From assembly GCA_002794785.1 (NCBI GenBank), contig NBBA01000001.1, forward strand, positions 186,001-250,000: 64,000 nucleotides of DNA. Direction: 5' to 3'. The translations under genes were made by a program, and so were the position numbers. Positions 56,596 to 64,000 of the stretch are shown in pieces (position 1 is the stretch's first letter; every line of letters starts with the position of its first letter). The notes below the pieces were generated by a model that saw only the letters and a list, made by a program, of their open reading frames with translations, searched no databases and was not told the origin of the DNA. This DNA comes from Coniferiporia sulphurascens. Its lineage: Eukaryota > Basidiomycota > Agaricomycetes > Hymenochaetales > Hymenochaetaceae.

Positions 56596-59270
56596 TTAAT
56601 CTAACTGCGCTCTCTTTCTTGGAGGTGCAGCACTACCTATCACAGATGGCTCGCCTAAACGAAGGCCTTGACGAATCGGGAGTGGCCTGGTCGGCCTTAG
56701 CGAGGGCGACTGTGCTCCAGGAGGTGGCAACAAGAGAGGCTGCATAAAGTCGGCCAGTTGTGGGGAACCAGCAGCGGGCTGTGTTAAGCTCAATGGTTAC
56801 GTGGTGATCGATGTTGGGGCTTCCTGATTGTCAAGAACAATGGTGACAGCAATGGGGCTTCCTGATGCCGGTAATGAGAAGGATCAATGTCAGGGCTTCT
56901 GGATTGTCACTAAGTACACGGTGGTCTTCTTTAGAGGAGTCAGGTTATGATGAAGTGCCAATTGACTAGGAGGGGCACACAGTAGTTGGTGGGAAGCAGT
57001 ATTGGGCTTGTATGAACAAAGAGCACAAGCTTAGCACTTGTCCTATCGACTTTACAGGCTTATATGCTACTGTATGCATTTGCTACTGTAGTTGCTTGTA
57101 TGCAGTTGTTTACATGGTATGGAAGGTCATGGAAACACAAGGAATGTATCAGTAAGCAGAGCACGTCATGATGGTGCGATATGGCATCATCATGGTGTCT
57201 TATGGCATGCTATGACATATGGGGGAGCAATGAGGAGAAATGGGGGAGTGGCACTGATAGGTGATGACAAAGAGGGAATGAGTCAGCGCCATGAGGCGAA
57301 GGGTAAAGGAAAAATGTAACAGGCTGAGCCCTGTGTGCACCCGAAGTAGATGCCTCGCATGGGGGGGTGCAAGCAGGGGGAGCACCGGCCCGTGTGAACA
57401 TGGGCCTTCCGGTGTCCGATTTGACTAACACGACTTCGCCTGGCGCAAGGCTGTCATTGTTGAATTCTTTCACCATGCATTAGTAAGAATGTGAGTAATC
57501 ATTTCGACACTCACTAGACATAAGGTCCACAAAGCGCATAACTTTCCCATCAAATGAAGCTGTGTCTTTGCCTTGATGCAAGGCCTGTTGCTCTTTGATG
57601 ATGGGATCAGTAATTTGTATGAGAAACAAACCAATACTTTTGGGAGAAAATGTAAATTTGTTCCAGTCCACATCCATTGTGTTGGGAACACCTTCAATGC
57701 CGATTTTTGAGTTGCGCAACCAAGGTAAAATCGGTTTTTCTACTTTGAAAATATGTCCAGAGACATCGCTCAAGCCACGTGCTTTCAAAATCCAATCTAA
57801 TATACAACGGAGCAGTAAGATAGATGGCGCAGGAATTATAAATGGAAAGACGAACTTGCAGACACTTTGAAGTGCTCACTAGAAAGCTTCCGTCTACTAT
57901 CACGTCCAGAACCCAAGCTTGACTTGAGAAGTGGTCGGTCTGCATCCTTGTCAATGCCCCGTAGGCTCAAGTCAGCAAACCTGAGAGGGCAGCAAACATT
58001 AAAATTATGCATTTCTTTAAAAAAGAGCACACCGCTTGTACGTACCTTATCATGGTATCAAAGTCATCACTGTAGCATTTCCAGAAAGCCCCCTCTTTCT
58101 TGAAAATGTATTCGGCTATGGAGGTGGACCCAATGAAACCCTGGATGCTTTCTGCCTGAGGATTATCCAACAGGTTTGTTCAAAATCCAATCCAAACTGT
58201 TTGGCTTTGCGCCCATTCATGTTCGGCCTATGGCGAAGTCAACATGAACGTTAGCAACATGAAGCTCAGTTTAGGTGCTCAGGACTCACAAAATGCTTGA
58301 ATTCATGGAGGCTGGGGAGAAGCAACTTCTTGAGATTCTTCGTAGTCGAGACATTATAGTCCTTTATCGACTCGAACCACTTGAATTGTTCTTCGAAGGT
58401 CACCCTGGGATCTTTCGAAGGACTGTTGTCCCGCATTTCTCTGTACACTTCGTTGAGTGCCTTGAGATAATTGTTCTTTTCGTCTATGGCCAAATGTATC
58501 TGATAAGTAATATGAAAGAACCCTTCGAGCGACTTACCCTTGTCTGTCATTGGACGTCCTACATTGGCGTACCATCTTACAAAGACATTGTACACATTAA
58601 GATTACACAGTTGTTTCTGCGTGATTCCTAAGTAAGCCATGAAAGCTTCAACATCCTTGTTCTCCTCCAAGGCTAGCTGCCCAAGCTCTTTGAGGAAATC
58701 AGTGTAAAGGCGGTCGGCTTTTGATTTTGAAGTTGCTGCCAGTGGCCCGCATCTGTGTTTTGGAGACATGTCATCTTCCTTGGCAGAAATATCTTCTTCG
58801 GCATCAGGGGTTGACCCCCGATCCTTGCGCTTGCAGCCTTTGGGAGGACGAGCTCGTCCATTCCCTTTCTGTGGTGCCTTGCCTTTCCTACCTTTATTAG
58901 AGTGTGACTCTTCATAGTCATCATCCACAGCGTCACCTTGCATCTCATGATCATACAATGCATCAGTCTCCTCCATGGACATCAGGCGCTTTGAGCGTGC
59001 TATGGCGAGCCTCCTATGCTCATCACACTTTGCGGACTCCTCATGATCATCAGAAGACGCATCACCATCATTATCTTTGACATCATTTACTAGGCAATTA
59101 ATCAGTATATTTGATAGATTAGAGAAAAGGGAATGCTACTTGCCTTTGTCTTCAAGTGGTAGGTCCAGATCTAAAATGAAGTCATCACACACAAAGGATT
59201 TCGTGCAATCGAAAGCTTGTTTGTGTGATCACCTTTTCGAGAGATTGAAGCCATCTTCATCAAGGCTCAT
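56596..59270 (-). pseudogene. Uncharacterised agaricomycete protein, multi-exon, 3' exon split by an LTR
   Basis: Begins at about 59270 (MSLDEDGFNLSKR). A long exon at 58266-59095 follows, with an acidic/basic N-part (RGSTPDAEEDISAKEDDM) and a helical region LNVYNVFVRWYANVGRPMTD. Further exons are near 58036-58215 (IAEYIFKKEGAFWKCYSDDF), 57480-57788 (GVPNTMDVDWNKFTFSPKSI) and 57322-57476, continuing after the inserted LTR at 56596-56781. Removing the LTR 56782-57321 rejoins an open frame (HRAQP with AAGSPQLADF). Such proteins recur in agaricomycete genomes near transposons, but their function is unknown to me. Some junctions are uncertain. Confidence 0.5.
56782..57321 (+). mobile_element. S-family solo LTR inserted in the hypothetical gene
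   Basis: TGTTAAGCTCAATGG to AAATGTAACA, 540 bp, flanked by GGCTG at 56777-56781 and 57322-57326. The hairpin is degenerate here (GCACTTGTCC on one arm). Confidence 0.92.
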
Positions 59271-59344
59271 TTTACTTGCACGGGTATTTGAAAGGTCCTA
59301 TGGACATCACAATGTTTAGCCATATACATAAATAAACGCGATAC

Positions 59345-60741
59345 CACTGACCTGTTCTTCAGGTTTGGTAGTGCCAGTCCTATCTTCAATAGCAACATTG
59401 TTTATGCCTTCATCTACATCATCCATCCACTCTCACAACATCAACAACCTTGGTCTGGACTTAAATAGAATCACCTCCATAACCTCACACAAGCCCAGTG
59501 GCATACCACCTTCTTTGTCCTGGGGGAGAAACTCAAGAAGGGTTTCAACTTTGTCCTAGAAATCCTCAGACACATACAATGAGAAACTAAATAGCAACAT
59601 GCACTGAAGACAATTTAAATTTTAAATAAGGGTCCCGATGTCGATTGACATCGGGCATATTGCCAGATGGGCCATGGCGGTCACCTTGCTCTGCAGCCAT
59701 ATTGTCCAATAGCATCTGCACCTCTCCCCAAGCCCAGCTATATCCATCTTCAATTGTCTGATCCAGTACAATGGCTAGAGGAGGCGACGTTACAGGCAGC
59801 TCAATGACGGGTGTTGCTGTGATACCATTGTCTTCCACAGGGAGTGTAGTGGCAATGTTTACCGACTCAACCATGGGTATCACTGCGATGGTTTTATCTG
59901 TCGCAGGGAGTGGAGCTGTGACATCTATAGTGTCGATTGTGGTATGTTCCGCAACAAGGGACTCTGGCAGTAAATCCCCTATGGTGACCTTTGCAGGGTC
60001 CTCGGAATTGGTAACCAATGGCACAGTCTCTTCGAGAGACTTTGCATTTACAAAGTAATTAGAGATTTATATATGTATAAAATCAATAGTGATGCCGAAC
60101 ATACCACATGTTGAGCTGGAGGATTAGTGTCCCCGACGTCTGTATTTGTGTGATCGTCTTGACTCTTTCCACCTTTCTTACCTTGTCCCCCCCTTGTTCC
60201 CCCCCTTGCAGCCGCCCCCCTTGCAGCTCCCCTTGTTCCTCCCCTAGCACCCCCTCTGGCTCTCTCCCCAGAGCCTCTCATTGCTGAACTAGCTCTCCCC
60301 CTTTTCTTTCCTTGTGTAACTGTCCCCCCTGGTGCCAAAGTAACCATCTCCTGACCTTGCTTGTCGGGTTGGTGCTCTTCTTCGACAGGCTTCGGTTCTT
60401 CGATGAGCTTCGGTTCTTTGATGGGCCGACTTTCTTCGGTGCATTGTTCCCCTGCAATGTGGAGATCCTCATTGTTGACCTGGTCGTCTCCGTCTCCCTG
60501 CTCCCCTTTCTTCTTCTCCCCAGTTTCCTTTGCCGTCTTCAACTGGTGAAAGTCAGCAGAATCGCATTATCGAAAATACGACACCACTTACCTGAGCCTG
60601 CAGATCGACCTTCACGGAGCAAGAGAGTCTATGGGCATGTTGGCTTCTGTCCGAGTGATAGCTGTAATTTGTGGAAGTGAACAAAGGTTAATTCGGCATA
60701 CCTGCGGTCATTGAGTGCTGTGCGCTCTGTTGTGTATCCAT
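59345..60741 (-). pseudogene. Hypothetical low-complexity gene, multi-exon, degenerate
   Basis: Starts MDTQQSAQHSMTA at 60741 with a GTATGC donor. Main exons: about 60105-60540 (acidic, then an RG-rich run SGERARGGARGGTRGAARG) and about 59640-60040 (TVPLVTNSEDPAKVTIGDLL ... EDGYSWAWGEVQMLLDNM). A further block at 59360-59580 has two in-frame stops. The RG-rich run could bind RNA, but that is only inference. No family recognised. Confidence 0.4.
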
Positions 60742-61139
60742 CTTGTATCAAACAAAGTGCACAAGGCAAGTGAATAGACGAGAACTGGGAATAGAGCGAA
60801 AGTCAGTAAAGCCTCGTAAGACGTCTTTGGTAATAAAAAAAGTGAGCTCCCCTTTACCCGAAGGAACTGTAGCCACAAGTTACTTGCATTATACCCAAAA
60901 GGGAAAGTTCAAACATGAGAATCAGTCGAAACAGCATGGCAAAATGAAGCTTCTGGAAAGGTGAGTGTCTTGTCAGCCAATTATTATCAAGAATGCGCAA
61001 TCACTTACGATGGGTCTTAAGCCGGTGCAGGGTCACCCGCTTGTCCCTGATCACTCGGCTCCATCAGAAAATTAGGGTATATTCCAATGGGAGAATGTAC
61101 AGAAGTGCTTTACTAATCTAACATAGTCCACTTGATTAC

Positions 61140-61735
61140 CTATTCGTTTACACTACCCAAGTGATCCACATGAGTAAAATTCTCTACAAGTTCTGGGGGC
61201 CATTGCCCGAGCATCGGATCCGAAACTATGATGAACTTGTAAATACCATTTTCCTTGACAAATTTTTTCACTGTCACTATGCTCCTGATCAGGTCTGGAC
61301 AGCCTTTGACCAACAACACCGATTTCCCTTTTAGCGGCCGTCTCGGCAGCAGTGAGCGAACAGGGACAACCTCTGACCTGTAGTTCATCTGGGCATTCTG
61401 TAATTTGACCCGTATCCGGCAAAGCGTGTGTCCAGATACACACACTGAGTGATCAGTACTGCCGATTGTTCCTTCTTCGGTATAGATTGGCCGAGGGGAG
61501 TCGCTATGAGCAAAATGCATGTGGAAGTCTGTGAAGCAAGCTTGGATGGCAGGTGATATCACCCACATGCCGGGACCCGAAAAGTCTGCACATTCGCATT
61601 AGGTCATACTGAATAAGTAAAGTGGATCACATACCAGTTGGAGGTGGCGGAAGGCGGACCATATCCCCGATATTGCTGGGTCCTGCATGTCTCGTGATGT
61701 CGCCTTCATCCACTGTCCATGCCGATGGACCCTCT
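61140..61735 (-). CDS. Hypothetical gene, possible KOW-like C-terminus, 5' end cut by an LTR
   Basis: Two exons on minus: about 61632-61735 (AWTVDEGDITRHAG) with a GTATGT donor, and 61140-61585 (DFSGPGMWVISPAIQACFTD ... GKSVLLVKGCPDLIRSIVTV). The LLVKG...G...V pattern is faintly like KOW domains of Spt5-type proteins; I am not sure. The upstream end is interrupted at 61736 by the S-family LTR, so the start is lost or lies further right. Confidence 0.4.
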
Positions 61736-61736
61736 T

Positions 61737-61777
61737 TGTTAAGCTCAATGGTTACATGGTGATTGACGTCGGGGCTT
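61737..61777 (+). mobile_element. S-family LTR, truncated 5' end
   Basis: TGTTAAGCTCAATGG to GGGGCTT, then replaced by El3. The rest of the LTR does not resume downstream. Confidence 0.75.
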
Positions 61778-62027
61778 CACCTCAGGCTACCCTTTTACAG
61801 ACCCCTCTTAGGTGAAACTCTCCCTATGTATAGTTTGGCCTAAGAGGCCAACTTTTCTGTGTGTGCTACACACAAGTGTGTGGGCACAGGGAGTCTGGGC
61901 ACACACAGAGCACAGCTGCTTTCCTTCCAAATTGGGCAAATGTGTGGGCACACTCAGTGCATGTGTGCACACATAAATGGTGACTTGTCACTGACTGTCT
62001 GGGGGCCTTTCTGTGTGTACACACAGC
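61778..62027 (+). repeat. Backbone repeat El3 with TGTGTG/CACACA palindromes
   Basis: Shares CACCTCAGGCTACCC, TTAGG...CCTAAGAGG and CTTGTCAC...GTCTGGGGG with El1 and El2. The internal palindromes are instead TGTGTGGGCACA, TGTGTGCACACA and TGTGTGTACACACA. Confidence 0.7.
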
Positions 62028-62578
62028 TGGGTATCCCCCCTGTTTTTCCTGCTTTACTGGCTTAAATCTATACATTGATGAATCCCCAACAGCAACCCTT
62101 AGGTGCTTCCAGCTTGTCTCCACAGCTGAGTTGTATTATCACAACACTATCCACAGCACTACCCTTGCTGTCACCCTGGCCACCCCATGCCTTGGCCCTT
62201 CTATTCCCCCTGTACTTCACCTCTGCTAGCAACATATATTTTCCAACAATCAAACAAACCCCCAGATACAGTAGAATGCACCACTGATTCCACAGCTCAG
62301 TGACTATCCACACCATCTGCTTCATTAGCATCCACTGGGGCTGCATCCAAATTTTGAATGGGAAATAAATGCAATATCAGGGAACCACCTATGAAGAGCA
62401 TAAGGACATACCCTGGGCTGGGGCAGGTAGTTATGGTTTTTAAGGGACATCACTAGGTGTGTCCAAATTCATTTGTTTAATGATACACTAGTACCACTGG
62501 TACATTAACCCAGTTCACATAGTCCTTGCAACTCACATAGAGTAGTATACAGTGTACACACTAGTCTATGGCACTGCA
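62028..62578. other. No gene recognised
   Basis: Between El3 and X2. A minus frame 62068-62346 has no domain. Confidence 0.35.
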
Positions 62579-63715
62579 TGTAAGTAAATTGATGTAAATT
62601 GTGATTTCCAGATCAATGAATTAACAGATTGACATGGAGAGACCCATAAAAGTAATTGACACCAGGAACTTATGTCAGCAATGCAAGGATGCCAACCTAG
62701 TTAGTTGGAAAGTATTTAACATGGCATGTGCCATGATAGGAGCAAATGCAGGATATGACAACTGTCAAATTATATTCAATCATACTACTAGAGAACAACA
62801 AGTAATGGAAAGGCAAGAAGTAGTTATTGAACATAGAGCAACTATGTTCTCATATCAATTAAATAGGTATGTGATAAGTACCTTTGTCAGAACCAAGATA
62901 TATAATCAACCACATGACAACTTATGTTATCAACAAGTGGTGATTACATCAACAGACTACACAGAGGCAGCACACCAAATAGTTCATAATGTAAATAAAC
63001 AACTACAAGAACAAATGTTTGCATACATGAACAACTTCATAGCCAAAGGACATACAACAGTAGATCAAAAGGAATCCACTAGACAGGAGTTAATTCCAAT
63101 AGATAAGGAGACCATAATATGCTGGTTCAATGATTAACCTTTGTATCAAGTCACACCAGGATACAATAAAACCACCAATCTACAATGTGTAGGGCCTGAA
63201 GAGCTCTTTATGCTAATTGACAATAGGACACCACCTACAGGGGGAACAATGGAAATGTGATTATGCATAGGTAGAACATCTCAGCCATCTCAAAAAGTAA
63301 ATTTCAAATAAGAAGAAGAGAGCAGTGGAAAGCCACAAAGAAGCACCAGATATTATTAAGTGGGTGTGTGATAAATTAATAAGCACTGAGCCACAACAAG
63401 ATTAAATTTAAGTGTTCAGCTATAATGATAACCAATGTGAGCTAAGGCAATCAATTGAAGACATAATTGATGGAAGCCAAGAATAACCTATTGTACAGGA
63501 GATCCAATTAGGAAACTAGGAGAAGCATCTAGGTATAGATAGTATCCAAGACTGGTTACCTTAGGTATTTTACTGTATGACTCAATGGAGACTAGGGGAA
63601 GGTTCTAGCAAAGGTAAAGATAGCACAGTAAGGCTGTAGAATGTACTGGAAGGGGATTACTGACTCATAGGACTCTAAGAATAGTAAATAGCATGTACAG
63701 GATTGTACTGGAATG
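62579..63715 (+). mobile_element. X-family ORF-bearing element, copy X2 (3' end cut)
   Basis: Starts TGTAAGTAAATTGATG, parallel to X1 through the ORF and the following 600 bp. It is interrupted at about 63715 by the G-family LTR, so the TATA box and 3' end are outside the window or lost. Confidence 0.8.
62634..63137 (+). CDS. X-element ORF, copy with premature stop (167 aa)
   Basis: Begins MERPIKVIDTRNLCQQCKDA and is closely similar to the X1 protein throughout (AGYDNCQIIFNHTT, HRATMFSYQLNRYVIS, FIAKGHTTVDQK). A stop after WFND interrupts the frame where X1 has Glu. Beyond it the same frame continues LYQVTPGY ... EELFMLIDNRTPP, so the ancestral protein was longer. Confidence 0.6.
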   Translation: MERPIKVIDTRNLCQQCKDANLVSWKVFNMACAMIGANAGYDNCQIIFNHTTREQQVMERQEVVIEHRATMFSYQLNRYVISTFVRTKIYNQPHDNLCYQQVVITSTDYTEAAHQIVHNVNKQLQEQMFAYMNNFIAKGHTTVDQKESTRQELIPIDKETIICWFND

Positions 63716-64000
63716 TGTAAGCCCAGGGCTTACTACTCCGATGCTTACACGTTGGAGACCACTGGGTCCGGACATCACCTGATGCGCCGGGTTGTCAGTC
63801 ACATGACGCGCCGGACTGATGGTCACATGATTGTATCTCCTCCGGACCATACAGATCTATGCTTACATAATTCCCTCGCTATTCCCGTTTGCTTTCTGTG
63901 CCTTTGTTGCCTCAGTCTATCTGACAGCAACAAAGGTGAGTAGTTATAGCATGGAATGTATGTAGTCTATCTGACAGCAACAAAGACACCTTTGTCCTTT
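63716..64000 (+). mobile_element. G-family (gypsy-type) LTR, continues past the window
   Basis: Begins TGTAAGCCCAGGGCTTAC and matches the LTR at 17650-18034 on the opposite strand, including the duplicated CTTTGTTGCTGTCAGATAGA-type block. The right end is beyond 64000. Confidence 0.85.

Noticed and set aside
1..64000. tRNA or rRNA genes
   Set aside because: No stretch with paired A and B boxes plus a credible cloverleaf was seen by eye; a covariance-model scan would settle it.

Overview
The window looks like a transposon-rich stretch of a basidiomycete (probably Agaricomycetes) nuclear chromosome. The signs are many short introns of about 50-65 bp, a fungal polysaccharide-lyase-14-type secreted enzyme, an array of seven-helix DUF6533-type membrane proteins, an F-box-like protein, a KDZ (Kyakuja-Dileera-Zisupton) transposase tail, and copia and gypsy retrotransposons. 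I saw no rRNA, no convincing tRNA, no CRISPR and no bacterial-type operon.

Host genes. The best-preserved host genes are the F-box-like gene (43736-45322, minus) and the intact PL14-type gene (46615-47710, plus, three exons, signal peptide). Around them is an array of DUF6533-type genes: nine copies, two on plus (652-2317, 49110-50759) and seven on minus (2770-4409, 5651-7293, a fragment at 18036-18350, a shattered copy spread over 20014-28968, 32442-34086, 37345-38992, 40399-42052). Five broken PL14 copies lie among them (9600-10435, 19305-19660, 30330-31430, 35790-36490, 51570-52205). Where a PL14 copy survives it sits about 1-2.5 kb upstream of a DUF6533 copy on the same strand, so the array appears to be a repeatedly duplicated two-gene module. 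The spacer between the two genes is also shared between modules.

Mobile DNA. A complete copia element (23483-28920) has identical 255-bp LTRs, a GTGAA target duplication and one uninterrupted 1616-codon Gag-Pol frame. Its LTR ends are not TG..CA, and its primer-binding site matches the anticodon arm of initiator tRNA-Met. A solo LTR of the same family with its own duplication lies at 31526-31781. A second LTR family (TGTTAAGC...GTAACA, about 550 bp) has four solo copies, each with a perfect 5-bp duplication, plus one truncated copy. A third family (X, 1.3-1.5 kb, TGTTAG...CTAACA) carries in every copy a related ORF with a CxxC motif that I do not recognise. The DUF6533 copy at 20-29 kb holds a copia element and, separately, a solo LTR that itself contains an X element.

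Non-autonomous repeats. Three elements (10.5, 52.6 and 61.8 kb) share a backbone but carry different short palindromic motifs. A foldback-like element at 54165-55448 has terminal inverted repeats that include 16-bp tandem arrays (9 units on one side, 13 on the other). Further arrays lie at 11.6 and 56.1 kb, and a 178-bp inverted-repeat element at 53.8 kb.

Right end. From 56.6 to 61.7 kb on minus are three clusters of spliced, low-complexity, partly degenerate hypothetical genes, one of them split by a solo LTR. The window ends in an X element cut by a gypsy-type LTR.
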